The notes: generated from the letters alone by a model not told the origin. Counted from the first letter of the stretch, positions 17,623 through 25,765 are shown. The stretch: 64,000 bases of DNA from QQVM01 sp964544885 (GCA_964544885.1 CAZJDX010000002.1:1-64000), one strand, 5' to 3'. Translations and numbers: made by a program.

Positions 17623-19107
17623 TTATTTTTTATAATCTACAAAGTAGGGGTAACTGAGTAATTCATTTTTATATTGAAAAGTACTGCCGTCTGATAAGGT
17701 CTTGCGATACAATTGCAGGGTGTTCATGTCTATCACTGTCAGGTATCCATTTCTTCCTCCGCAACCGCTTGAATGATGGGGAGCAGGTCCGTCGGAATCA
17801 GCATTTAAATGAGTAACATATACGCACTGGTGATCATCGTCTACCGAAATTCCATGGGGTTGAAATCCGGTATAGAGTACATCGACCAGGGAAATGGTAT
17901 TGTAGTCAATGATATAAACCGAACCCTTGCGGCCTGCCGACAAGAGGTCTTCAGTACAAGTCACAAAAAGGTAGGGTTTAGAATTCGAAATACTGAATTC
18001 CTGAGGTTTCTCGCCGGTAGGTATTACTGCAATCAGACTATCATCTGATGTTCTGAAAACCCTCACTTCATTAGACTTCTGACAACTGACAAAGTACCTT
18101 GAGCCATCCGGACTAAGCATCATCTCATGAGGGTCATATCGTGGCGAAGTAGATTTAATTTCTCCCGGTTGAAGGAGTACAGGATCATAATTATAAAAAG
18201 GATCTGTTAAATCAATTTTGTTTATAAAATTTCCGGATTGAGAACTCAGATACAGCCATCTGCCATCATGTGTTACAAAGCCTCCATGGGGATATTCCGG
18301 ACTCAGGTTGGTAAGTATGTTCATGTTTTCAAGATCGATGACAGCGGTTCGTTGAGTATTCGTTGCATTGACGAAACCTTTCCTGGAATCCGGGGTGATG
18401 ATAATGCTGTTCCAGTCACCGGAACCGATATTGAGAGTACTTACCAGAGAATCATCGGAAGTACGGAACTTCTGAAGTACCTGACCAGAGTAAAAAACCG
18501 CATACCAGTGCAGGCCATCAGGAGAGACTCGTACCATATGCGGCGCTTCGATGGTCAACATATCTGCACCTACCGGGATGTACCTCATTATGATCTTCGT
18601 TTCTGCGTCGAGAACCGCGACTTCGTCACAACCCTGCATACATATATAGGCTTTCTTACGGTTGGGGTCGTCGGAAAATTTAATATTCCCATTCTTGTCA
18701 GGCGCACCATTGAGAATCCAGTCGTACAGGATATTATATTCCTGCTCTGACAAAGGCGGCGCGAGATAAGGCATGGTTGGGATCAATATCGGTCCACGGC
18801 TTGTGTCTGTATTGACAGAGTAAAGGAGGTAGCTTAGTGAAGGACGGAAGGGTACCACACTGCTTCCGTTTCTGCCTCCTTCAAACATCAGATCCCAGGT
18901 AGTGAAATCCAATCCTCCGGCGTTTGCACGGCTGAGATTATTGTGACAACCGGAAGTAGCACATTTTCTTACAAGTATCTCTGCCACTTGTGGCGGATAA
19001 TTGGATTCCGGCAATGGATCTTCGCCCTTTTCATAGGTGCATGAGAGCATCCCCAACGAGATGGACCACAAGAAGAGAATGAGTATGGATTTCTTGCCTG
19101 ACCTCAT
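17623..19107 (-). CDS. lipoprotein with CX4CH cytochrome-like domain and YVTN-type beta-propeller
   Basis: Protein of 494 residues. A lipobox ends at Cys23 (SLGMLSC). Residues about 36-140 look like a planctomycete-type cytochrome domain: Cys49, Cys54, His55 in KCATSGCH, an atypical CX4CH haem-binding spacing, with a candidate axial Met in PTMPYLAPPLS and a closing helix YNILYDWI. Residues about 145-490 form a beta-propeller of YVTN/lactonase style with repeated VSPDG, TPDSRKGFV, SPDGSRYFVS, DDSL and STDD-like blades, plus a Cys/His-rich loop near the end (PHHSSGCGG). It begins immediately after the stop of the upstream lipoprotein gene, so coupling is certain. Likely an envelope-anchored redox or sensing protein; the function is not recognised. 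Confidence 0.8.
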   Translation of the reverse strand: MRSGKKSILILFLWSISLGMLSCTYEKGEDPLPESNYPPQVAEILVRKCATSGCHNNLSRANAGGLDFTTWDLMFEGGRNGSSVVPFRPSLSYLLYSVNTDTSRGPILIPTMPYLAPPLSEQEYNILYDWILNGAPDKNGNIKFSDDPNRKKAYICMQGCDEVAVLDAETKIIMRYIPVGADMLTIEAPHMVRVSPDGLHWYAVFYSGQVLQKFRTSDDSLVSTLNIGSGDWNSIIITPDSRKGFVNATNTQRTAVIDLENMNILTNLSPEYPHGGFVTHDGRWLYLSSQSGNFINKIDLTDPFYNYDPVLLQPGEIKSTSPRYDPHEMMLSPDGSRYFVSCQKSNEVRVFRTSDDSLIAVIPTGEKPQEFSISNSKPYLFVTCTEDLLSAGRKGSVYIIDYNTISLVDVLYTGFQPHGISVDDDHQCVYVTHLNADSDGPAPHHSSGCGGRNGYLTVIDMNTLQLYRKTLSDGSTFQYKNELLSYPYFVDYKK

Positions 19108-19524
19108 TTATTCACTGACCATCAGTGTTACCTGTACAGGTTCTGATGGTGAAACAGGATTGGATAGATTCAGTGCAATTGACCCAATCACACCGGCACC
19201 GAAATAATAATCATACCCTTTCGCCATAAGATAATATTTTCCGGGATATAGTTTTTCGAATACTGCAATTCCATCACTGTCGGCAATGGTGCTGAGTTCG
19301 TAAACTGAAGAATCAGGCCCCGGGTACTGTATTGCATTCTTTTTTAAATAGACAGGTATGTTTGGAACTCCCCATGTGTGATGCATGACTTTTACCTGAA
19401 GAGAAAGTGTGCCATATATGATTTTCTCCTTGTCATCCTCCTTTTTACAGGAATGCAAAAGACCTGCTGTCAGTAAAAGCAGCAATGGCAGTTTGATCCT
19501 GATCAGAGATTTAATCAATGGCAT
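19108..19524 (-). CDS. small lipoprotein, paralogue of the next upstream lipoprotein
   Basis: 138 residues with a lipobox ending at Cys26 (AGLLHSC) followed by KKEDDKEK. The mature part is a single beta-sandwich-like domain of the carboxypeptidase-regulatory type: LSLQVKV, an HH pair, VPNIPVYLKK, an aspartate-rich turn (DSDGIAVFEKL) and the strand GKYYLMAKGYD. It shares its layout with the neighbouring 135-residue lipoprotein (LSL, HH, PN, a V-aromatic-x-K strand, then G-x-Y-Y-L-x-A-x-G), so a tandem duplication is likely. It is followed with no gap by the propeller gene. No function is known; a surface or periplasmic ligand-binding role next to the TonB receptor is inferred. Confidence 0.72.
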   Translation of the reverse strand: MPLIKSLIRIKLPLLLLLTAGLLHSCKKEDDKEKIIYGTLSLQVKVMHHTWGVPNIPVYLKKNAIQYPGPDSSVYELSTIADSDGIAVFEKLYPGKYYLMAKGYDYYFGAGVIGSIALNLSNPVSPSEPVQVTLMVSE

Positions 19525-19564
19525 GATTGTCGGGTCAATGAATTACAAATATGTAATTCCGGTA

Positions 19565-19972
19565 TTATTCTGTTACCGCTATATCGACATGTAACTCACC
19601 TTCATCATTTTCAGTCGAAAAAGCCCTGCCTCCTTTAACTTCCATAGAGATCGAATTATCCCAGCCGGAAGCGTAAAGATAGTAGTCACCACATTTCAGC
19701 CCGGTGATGTGAACGTGGTCCTCCGGGTACTCGCCAATAAACATGGCATCGGAACCTGAGGGTGCATTATTCCAGTCCTGCGCGTTATACTTAATCCAGA
19801 CGGTATCCGGCATTAGCGAGTCATTGGGGATTACACTTCCATGATGTTTTAAGGTTGCTGCAAGACTTAGATTGCCTCCTGATCCTGCATCGCACTTGTT
19901 ATCCTTTTTACATGCGCTGAAACTGAGTAATGCAAGGGAGATAATGCCTGCAGTTGCTTTGATAGAATTCAT
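19565..19972 (-). CDS. small lipoprotein with HH and HVH motifs
   Basis: 135 residues; lipobox ends at Cys21 (SFSAC), followed by KKDNKC. The mature domain has LSLAATLKHHG, a strand VWIKYNAQDW, the segment EDHVHITGLKCGDYYLYASGWD and the ending ELHVDIAVTE. The clustered His/Asp/Cys residues could bind a metal (inference). Small lipoproteins of this style recur next to TonB-dependent receptors in Bacteroidota (from memory of the group, not a search). It lies downstream of the TonB receptor gene across a 163-nt gap containing two operator-like dyads, so it may start its own transcript with the genes after it. Confidence 0.72.
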   Translation of the reverse strand: MNSIKATAGIISLALLSFSACKKDNKCDAGSGGNLSLAATLKHHGSVIPNDSLMPDTVWIKYNAQDWNNAPSGSDAMFIGEYPEDHVHITGLKCGDYYLYASGWDNSISMEVKGGRAFSTENDEGELHVDIAVTE

Positions 19973-20014
19973 ATTTCAATGAATTTATAGGTGTTTGAAA
20001 GAATGCAACAAAAT

Positions 20015-20049
20015 ACTTCTGCAGAAGTTTTTTAAATTTCTACAGAAGT
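20015..20049. promoter_or_regulatory. two tandem 14-bp dyads, operator-like
   Basis: ACTTCTGCAGAAGT (20015-20028, a perfect palindrome) and ATTTCTACAGAAGT (20036-20049) differ at 2 of 14 positions and are 21 bp apart start to start, two turns of B-DNA. Their outer halves also form an 11-bp inverted repeat (AAATACTTCTG 20011-20021 / CAGAAGTATTT 20043-20053). They lie upstream of the lipoprotein/propeller genes. A weak minus-strand -7 candidate (TATCTTTC) is at 20065-20072. The regulator is unknown. Confidence 0.6.
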
Positions 20050-20135
20050 ATTTCTTTTCACGATGAAAGATACAAAAAAAATGCTGCAATTGAGCCGGGT
20101 TTTGTCATGTATTATCAAGAATTTCCGGGGAATAC

Positions 20136-22430
20136 TTACCTCAGTCCAACCGGGATCATAAAACCGACACTTATTCCTCTTGCATTCCCATGCACTGATA
20201 TCTCTTTCATTCGGCTCATGTGATCAAAGTATTTCGTATTAAACATATTATGCACCCGGGCATAGAAATAGGATTTCTGCTTGCCGATTTTAAGATTCGT
20301 TCCAATTCCGGCATTCAGAATAGTGTAGCCGCCTGTAGCTGATTCAAATTCGTCTGTTCTGCTTTGTCTGGCAGTGCTTATCAATTCCAATTCAAAATAA
20401 GTATCACTGAATCTGCTTTTATCACTGGTGTGTATGTCATAGCGCAGTTCATTGATGACCCTTAAGGGAGGAATGAATGGCAATGGCTGATCCAGTGCTT
20501 CATTCTGTCCTCTTACGTACGAGATGCTGTTTTCAACATGCAGATGAGGGATTGGATGAATATCCAATGTCAGTTCACCACCGCTGAGTGAAGATTGCCC
20601 CTGAACATAGGTATAATAACTGTAGTCTGATCCATCGATGTTTACCATACGTTCGTCGGTATTTCGGCTGTAAATGAAATTGTCTATGTTGTTCATGAAT
20701 AGGTTTAAGGACATTTCGATAATTTTACTTTCATACATGAATCCCAGGTCAAACTGAAGGGAAGTTTCTGGTTTCAGCTTCGTGTTTCCCTCTTCATAGC
20801 GTTGGGTGCCTTCATGAATTCCATTGGATGATAACTCAGGAATATTGGGTGCCCTGAATCCCCTGCCTGCGTTAGCCTTGATATGGAAGGAATTGCTGAA
20901 TTCATGGGTGACTCCTACAGATGCAGAAACACTACTGAAGTTCAGGTCGAAATACTTAAATATCACATTTGAATCTACAACAAGAGCTTCACCATTTACA
21001 TTTCTGTGATCATATCGCAAGCCGGCATTGATGGTACTTGCCGGATATGTTTTTTTTAATGAAGCAAAAAATCCATAATCGGACATGGAATAATCCGGGA
21101 TGAGAAATTCATCGCCTTTATTTCTGTTCTCCTGTCTCATTCCGGAAATACCCAGGGCTGCTTCGAACTTGTTCCTTTCAGGGAGATAATATTTCAGGTC
21201 ATAGGTGAGAGTTTGCAGTTCTAAATGGAGTCCGGGATTATCTGCACTTTCACTGTATTCTTCCCTGTTATTTCGCTGTAATCCTATGTTGAAGCGCAAT
21301 TGACTTTTACCGATGATGAGGTTGTTGATCGCGGAGAGTTTGGCGTGTTCAATTTCCTGAAAAGGGAGAGCCGGAGTCCGGGATTGCAAAACCGGCTTCG
21401 GGATGATGTTCCCTTCCTCATCAGTAAATCTGCCACTTACCGAATCTCTGTCTCCCTCCGTGATCCCGATCTTGCTGAACCATCTGCTGAAATGTATATG
21501 TGAGTAACCCCACCTTTTGTGAAAACCTGCAAGTACATCGGCGTTTTGTTCCCTGTAAGCTGAATTGTAAACAGTTTCTACAGGTGTTTTTGCAGGTCCT
21601 GCGGTTTTGTAAGTACCTCTGGCTCTCCAGGTAAAGCCATTCAGATTGCCCTCCGTCATGGCCGAATTGGAATACAATGTATTAACAGAGGAAAATATTG
21701 AACTAAACTCTGCTCTGATATTTCCGCTCATCGGTAGGACGGGCTCAAGTATGTTTATTACACCACCCAAAGCGTCTGAACCGTAAAGTAAACTGGAAGG
21801 CCCTTTTAAGATTTCAATACGGTCTGCAGCGAACTGATCGATCTCCAGTCCGTGTTCATCTCCCCATTGCTGACCTTCCTGTCGGATCCCTTCATTAACC
21901 ACAACCACCCTGTTAAATCCAAGTCCGCGAATCACCGGTTTGCTTATGGCGTTTCCGGAATTGATGCTTGACAGGCCGGGTACAGTTGAAAGAGCCTGAA
22001 CCAGGTTGTCGGAAGCTAATGATGCAATCTGTGTTTTATCGATTGGTGTTACAACTACACTTGTTTTTTTTATATCTGTTGTGAAAGCGCTTCCGGTGAC
22101 AACAATCTCGCTTTTTTCAATTATACTTAATTCAAGTTCGAACTCTGCCTTCTTCGTAATCGAAAGGTCCAGTGTCTGGCTTATGGTGGAATATCCAAGC
22201 ATCCTGACCTGGATTAAAAACTTACCGGGAGGCAGGTTCTTTAAAATGAATTTTCCGTCAGTACCACTCGTAGTTCCAGTTTTCAGATCCGGAATCAGTA
22301 TGACTGCTCCGGGCAATGCTTCCTTGGTTATCTTATCTCTGATTATTCCTTCAAGGTCCTGGGCTGTTCCTGCCCTGGCTGTAAGCAGCATCATGCTGAA
22401 TGCTGCAAGTATAAATTGCATTTTTCTCAT
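20136..22430 (-). CDS. TonB-dependent receptor, probably for a metal or metal chelate
   Basis: Outer membrane receptor of 764 residues. Order: signal peptide (ends about TAQ, residue 24), carboxypeptidase-regulatory-like domain at about 25-105 (DKITKEALPGAVILIPDLKTG), TonB plug at about 112-225, then a 22-strand type barrel ending in a basic residue after VGFMIPVGLR. The plug contains ISKPVIRGLGFNRVVVVNEG and EGQQWGDEHG (185-194), a pattern I associate with small, metal-linked receptors of the CirA/ZnuD type rather than with SusC glycan receptors; no SusD partner is adjacent. Upstream by 99 nt is a His-rich small membrane protein; downstream are lipoproteins. Ligand unproven. Confidence 0.85.
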   Translation of the reverse strand: MRKMQFILAAFSMMLLTARAGTAQDLEGIIRDKITKEALPGAVILIPDLKTGTTSGTDGKFILKNLPPGKFLIQVRMLGYSTISQTLDLSITKKAEFELELSIIEKSEIVVTGSAFTTDIKKTSVVVTPIDKTQIASLASDNLVQALSTVPGLSSINSGNAISKPVIRGLGFNRVVVVNEGIRQEGQQWGDEHGLEIDQFAADRIEILKGPSSLLYGSDALGGVINILEPVLPMSGNIRAEFSSIFSSVNTLYSNSAMTEGNLNGFTWRARGTYKTAGPAKTPVETVYNSAYREQNADVLAGFHKRWGYSHIHFSRWFSKIGITEGDRDSVSGRFTDEEGNIIPKPVLQSRTPALPFQEIEHAKLSAINNLIIGKSQLRFNIGLQRNNREEYSESADNPGLHLELQTLTYDLKYYLPERNKFEAALGISGMRQENRNKGDEFLIPDYSMSDYGFFASLKKTYPASTINAGLRYDHRNVNGEALVVDSNVIFKYFDLNFSSVSASVGVTHEFSNSFHIKANAGRGFRAPNIPELSSNGIHEGTQRYEEGNTKLKPETSLQFDLGFMYESKIIEMSLNLFMNNIDNFIYSRNTDERMVNIDGSDYSYYTYVQGQSSLSGGELTLDIHPIPHLHVENSISYVRGQNEALDQPLPFIPPLRVINELRYDIHTSDKSRFSDTYFELELISTARQSRTDEFESATGGYTILNAGIGTNLKIGKQKSYFYARVHNMFNTKYFDHMSRMKEISVHGNARGISVGFMIPVGLR

Positions 22431-22491
22431 AGTCTAGTAGATATGTTAAACGAAACGTATTCCGGATTCTCACCGAAATACATGATAAATG

Positions 22492-22514
22492 GCATGAGAC
22501 GGCCTGTCACATGC
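22492..22514. other. hairpin between His-rich gene and TonB receptor gene
   Basis: GCATGAGAC (22492-22500) and GTCACATGC (22506-22514) pair at 8 of 9 positions around a 5-nt loop. There is no T tract, so it is more likely an mRNA stability or attenuation element, or a protein-binding dyad, than a terminator. Confidence 0.35.
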
Positions 22515-22529
22515 TAAACAGAAAAACAA

Positions 22530-22859
22530 TCAGACTTGAGGAGGCCCCCGGAGAGAGGGCAGGACAGCATCCCGGGTAAATTCTCGGGTAGAGACGGGAA
22601 CGTGAAATATCCTTTCAGAAAATGCAGGAGCTGGTGAAGCGTCAGAATGAAAAGCTGCAAGTGTTGGAACAGCGAACTCAAGATGAGAGCAGTGTTCATG
22701 CTGCGTACCTACCTGTTCGGAATCACTTACGATACAATGTACATGATCCGCCTCATGATGATGAAAGAACAGATGCAGATAATATCCGGGTACAATTACC
22801 TCGCTCAGGCATACTATAAGTAGCAGTGCGATAGTAACGCGAAATTTCCGGAGAATCAT
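22530..22859 (-). CDS. small histidine-rich membrane protein
   Basis: 109 residues from the ATG at 22859; the frame extends 22 codons upstream, but a -7 promoter element lies just before this ATG. One hydrophobic segment at about 8-28 is followed by a His/Cys cluster: H29, H33-H35, H39, H41, C42, then H54, H56, C57, H59. The C-terminal part is low in features. Such proteins next to TonB receptors and metal transporters are thought to bind or buffer metal at the membrane. It is first in the minus-strand run leading into the receptor. No family name is claimed. Confidence 0.68.
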   Translation of the reverse strand: MILRKFRVTIALLLIVCLSEVIVPGYYLHLFFHHHEADHVHCIVSDSEQVGTQHEHCSHLEFAVPTLAAFHSDASPAPAFSERIFHVPVSTREFTRDAVLPSLRGPPQV

Positions 22860-22863
22860 GATA

Positions 22864-22871
22864 CAAATGTA
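22864..22871 (-). promoter_or_regulatory. -7 promoter element for the His-rich/TonB run
   Basis: Minus-strand TACATTTG, an exact match to TAnnTTTG, 5 nt before the ATG at 22859; transcription would begin at or within a few bases of the start codon. The -33 side is weak. Confidence 0.5.
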
Positions 22872-22938
22872 AGCATTATTCTTTTTGCCGGTTTCTTCAT
22901 ACCCGAAGTTCCACATGAACCTCAAAGCATGTCTTGAC

Positions 22939-22946
22939 TACATTTG
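22939..22946 (+). promoter_or_regulatory. -7 promoter element for the pseudouridine synthase
   Basis: TACATTTG, identical in sequence to the divergent element at 22864-22871. Predicted transcription start about 22950-22953, which excludes the upstream ATG at 22934 and supports translation from 22967. Confidence 0.55.
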
Positions 22947-22966
22947 CAGTTACAATCCTTAACCAT

Positions 22967-23554
22967 ATGTATAGATACTTTTTGTTATACAAGCCATTCG
23001 GAATGCTTTCTCAGTTTACCAGGGAAGGTGGAAACAGATCGCTTGCAGATCTGGATTTCACCTTCCCCAAAGATGTTTACCCTGTTGGCAGACTTGATGC
23101 CGACAGTGAGGGCTTGTTGATACTTACCAATGATCCGGCCGTGAACAGCAGGCTTCTTGATCCTGTGAAGAAACACTCAAGAGAGTATCTGGTACAGGTA
23201 GAAGGTGAAATAAAGGATGAGCATATCTCTATGCTGGAAAAAGGCCTGCGTATCAAGATCAGAGGCGAGTTTTACCTGACCAGGCCATGCAAAGCCAGAA
23301 TCCGGGTTGAATGGCCGGAAATTCCTGATCGAATACCACCGGTTCGGTTCAGAAAAAATATTCCAACCTCCTGGTTAAGCCTTGAACTGCTTGAAGGAAA
23401 GAACAGGCAGGTTCGTAAAATGACAGCGGCCCTTGGATTTCCCACCCTTCGCCTGATCAGATTGCGAATTGGTGATTTTAGTCTTGGCGATTTGAATGGG
23501 GCAAACCTGATTGAGATAAATAAAAGGGATTTTTATGCAAAAATCAGGTCCTGA
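22967..23554 (+). CDS. 23S rRNA pseudouridine synthase, RsuA/RluE type
   Basis: 195 residues from MYRYFLLYKPFG. The RsuA-family catalytic motif is VYPVGRLDADSEGLLILTND, whose Asp in GRLDxDSEG is the nucleophile; later family segments are KxYxVxVEG-like REYLVQVEGE and EGKNRQVRKMTAALGFPTLRLIR. No S4 domain precedes the catalytic domain, and with the short length this points to the RluE type (23S rRNA U2457 in E. coli numbering). The start at 22967 rather than 22934 follows from the promoter position and from where the KPFG homology begins. Confidence 0.87.
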   Translation: MYRYFLLYKPFGMLSQFTREGGNRSLADLDFTFPKDVYPVGRLDADSEGLLILTNDPAVNSRLLDPVKKHSREYLVQVEGEIKDEHISMLEKGLRIKIRGEFYLTRPCKARIRVEWPEIPDRIPPVRFRKNIPTSWLSLELLEGKNRQVRKMTAALGFPTLRLIRLRIGDFSLGDLNGANLIEINKRDFYAKIRS

Positions 23555-23629
23555 ATGGTCTCTTTTGGTATGGATCTGTCATAGTAATGTCTTATCCACT
23601 TAGTTCATGTTAAAATTAACTTAAAATTG

Positions 23630-23637
23630 TAAATTTG
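23630..23637 (+). promoter_or_regulatory. -7 promoter element for the M43 protease
   Basis: TAAATTTG matches TAnnTTTG; predicted start about 23641-23644, leaving under 20 nt of leader. The -33 side is weak. Confidence 0.5.
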
Positions 23638-23659
23638 TAGAAAATTAAGCTTAAACTCC

Positions 23660-24943
23660 ATGAATTTTAAGTACCCCATTCTCTTCATTTGTACCATTCT
23701 GTGCTCACTTTCAGTATTTGCAGGGGAGTCAAATTCCAAAAAGATTCGTTGCGCAACGGTTGAAAATATACAAAGACTGGAAGCTGAGGATCCTCAGTTT
23801 GCCAGCCAACGATTACTCGATGCACAGGTAATTCAGGATGCTCTGTTACAAAACGGACAGGCCAGGGCTATGAATTCCGTCAACATCATTCCGGTGGTCG
23901 TACATGTGGTGTACAGGACAACTGCCCAGAATATTTCTGATGCTCAGATTCAATCTCAGATAGATGTGTTGAACGAAGATTTTGCAAGACTTAATTCAGA
24001 TACGAGTAACACTCCTTCATTTTTTAAATCGATTGCCGGTACCAGCAGTTTTCAATTCTGTCTTGCAAAACAGGATCCTGACGGAAACCCGACTACAGGA
24101 ATACAAAGGAGATCAACTACGCTTACTTCCTTCAGCACAAATGATAATGTAAAGCATTATTCAAGCGGGGGTCTGGATGCATGGGATGTAAACCGCTATT
24201 TCAATATCTGGGTGTGTAACCTGGGTAATTTTATTCTTGGTTATGCAGAGCCGGCATCGGGAATACATACTGACAGTTATGGAGTCGTAATTCTTTATGA
24301 TTCTTTCGGAAGAGTTGGGAATGTGTCTGCACCTTATGATCAGGGAAGGACAACAACCCATGAAATAGGACATGCCTTCGGTCTTGAGCATATTTGGGGA
24401 GACGATTCCAATTGTTCAGGCACGGATGGAATCACCGATACACCAAACCAGGAAGTGGAGACCTATGGTTGCCCTTCTTCTTTTCCTCAATTTGATAACT
24501 GCAGTCCTTCCGGGAACGGATATATGTTTATGAACTACATGGATTATACCGATGATGATTGTATGAACATGTTTACTGTCGGCCAGGTGAACAGAATGAA
24601 TCTTGTAATGACCTCTTTTTATCCTACCTTAATGGTGTCTACTGCATGTCAGGAAGTGAGTACCGGTATTCAGGATGAGATCAATAACTTTTCATTCAGC
24701 ATTTACCCTAATCCCTCTGATGGAATAATCAGTCTTGATATGTACCTGATGGATAATATTGGCTCAAGCCTGAACATAGAAGTGGTGGATCTTATGGGAA
24801 GGATAGTCAGGAAAGATTTGGTACAGCAGCCTTCCGGAAAAACCCACCAGCTTGATCTCAGAGATCAGCAATCAGGGATTTATTTTGTTACCGTATATAA
24901 TGAGCAGTACAATAAGACGGTAAGAATTGAATTAACCCGATAA
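23660..24943 (+). CDS. secreted M43-family zinc metalloprotease with T9SS sorting domain
   Basis: 427 residues: signal peptide (ends about VFAG, residue 22), a propeptide-like region to about 75, and a pappalysin-type metalloprotease domain with the zinc motif HEIGHAFGLEH (234-244) and a Met-turn region MNYMDYTDDDC. The C-terminal 75 residues form a type A sorting domain starting FSIYPNPSDG and ending in GIYFVTVYNE plus a basic tail; this domain directs export by the type IX system, of which the PorU/PorV-like proteins are encoded at the start of the window. Probably degrades extracellular protein. Single-gene unit with promoter and terminator. Confidence 0.93.
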   Translation: MNFKYPILFICTILCSLSVFAGESNSKKIRCATVENIQRLEAEDPQFASQRLLDAQVIQDALLQNGQARAMNSVNIIPVVVHVVYRTTAQNISDAQIQSQIDVLNEDFARLNSDTSNTPSFFKSIAGTSSFQFCLAKQDPDGNPTTGIQRRSTTLTSFSTNDNVKHYSSGGLDAWDVNRYFNIWVCNLGNFILGYAEPASGIHTDSYGVVILYDSFGRVGNVSAPYDQGRTTTHEIGHAFGLEHIWGDDSNCSGTDGITDTPNQEVETYGCPSSFPQFDNCSPSGNGYMFMNYMDYTDDDCMNMFTVGQVNRMNLVMTSFYPTLMVSTACQEVSTGIQDEINNFSFSIYPNPSDGIISLDMYLMDNIGSSLNIEVVDLMGRIVRKDLVQQPSGKTHQLDLRDQQSGIYFVTVYNEQYNKTVRIELTR

Positions 24944-24964
24944 AGAATTGTTGTCTTCACAAAA

Positions 24965-24995
24965 AACGCGGAGACCTTTCTCCGCGTTTTTTTTT
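24965..24995. terminator. bidirectional terminator between M43 protease gene and mqnA
   Basis: Perfect 10-bp stem AACGCGGAGA (24965-24974) / TCTCCGCGTT (24979-24988) with a CCTT loop, an eight-T run after it on the plus strand and an A run before it, so it can serve both convergent genes. Confidence 0.9.
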
Positions 24996-25000
24996 AATTC

Positions 25001-25765
25001 TTACTGCTCATATTCCTTTGCTAAACTGAGAAACAATTCCAGTCCTCTTCTTTTCTGTTCATCCAAGGTAAAACTTACATTCTTCTTCAGATATTCTTCT
25101 ATCTGATGGGCAGAAAATTTTTCTGTCGCAGACTCCTGTGCAACTGCCGGAATAAAACCGGCCGCTTCAGCAAGTGATGTATTGAAGGCAAAGAGAAAGT
25201 CCGGATCCAGGGATTTATTCGCGACCCAGCAGGCAAAAACGAAGGGAAGACCTGTCAATTTTTTCCATTCGTCAGACAGGTCATAAGAGTAAGGGAAGCG
25301 ATCCTTCAGAAACAAGGCTCGATCACCTATAATTAGCCCGGCCGTCGAACCTTTAATATCGTTTTCAAATCCGGGTACTCCCATTAGCCAGTCCGGTTTA
25401 ATGTTCCATGACTTATCTGCCAGAATCCTGGCAAGCAAAATGGATGTCCTGCTTTGATAATCAAGGACTATTTTCTCAACTTCATGGATGGGTTTTTCAC
25501 TCAACAGTAATACTGAGGCTACCGGTCCATCGGCACTTATGCAATATTCGGAGATAATCTGACCGGATTTCAGCAATGGCAAGACAGCAACAGGAACGAG
25601 ACCTATGTCCACCTGATCTGTTATCAGTTTTGTCGCACAGTCGGAAGGAATGTCGTGACTGATTTCGAACTGATCACTCAGCGGACTGTTTTTCAAAGCA
25701 AGGACAAAGGCCTTACTGTTCAGATAGGACACTACGGATATTTTCAACAGAGGATGCAGACTCAT
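25001..25765 (-). CDS. mqnA: chorismate dehydratase MqnA (futalosine menaquinone pathway)
   Basis: 254 residues of the MqnA/MqnD fold, a periplasmic-binding-protein-like enzyme working in the cytosol; no signal peptide. The N-terminal pattern ISVVSYLNSKAFV, with the SYLN motif, then DIGLVPVAVLP and the late VFACWVANKS, is that of MqnA, which dehydrates chorismate to 3-enolpyruvyl-benzoate. It starts 17 nt after the RND permease stop, so it may be carried on the efflux operon transcript, which is odd for a respiratory-quinone gene. No other mqn gene is in the window. MqnA is preferred over MqnD by length and the SYLN start. Confidence 0.88.
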   Translation of the reverse strand: MSLHPLLKISVVSYLNSKAFVLALKNSPLSDQFEISHDIPSDCATKLITDQVDIGLVPVAVLPLLKSGQIISEYCISADGPVASVLLLSEKPIHEVEKIVLDYQSRTSILLARILADKSWNIKPDWLMGVPGFENDIKGSTAGLIIGDRALFLKDRFPYSYDLSDEWKKLTGLPFVFACWVANKSLDPDFLFAFNTSLAEAAGFIPAVAQESATEKFSAHQIEEYLKKNVSFTLDEQKRRGLELFLSLAKEYEQ

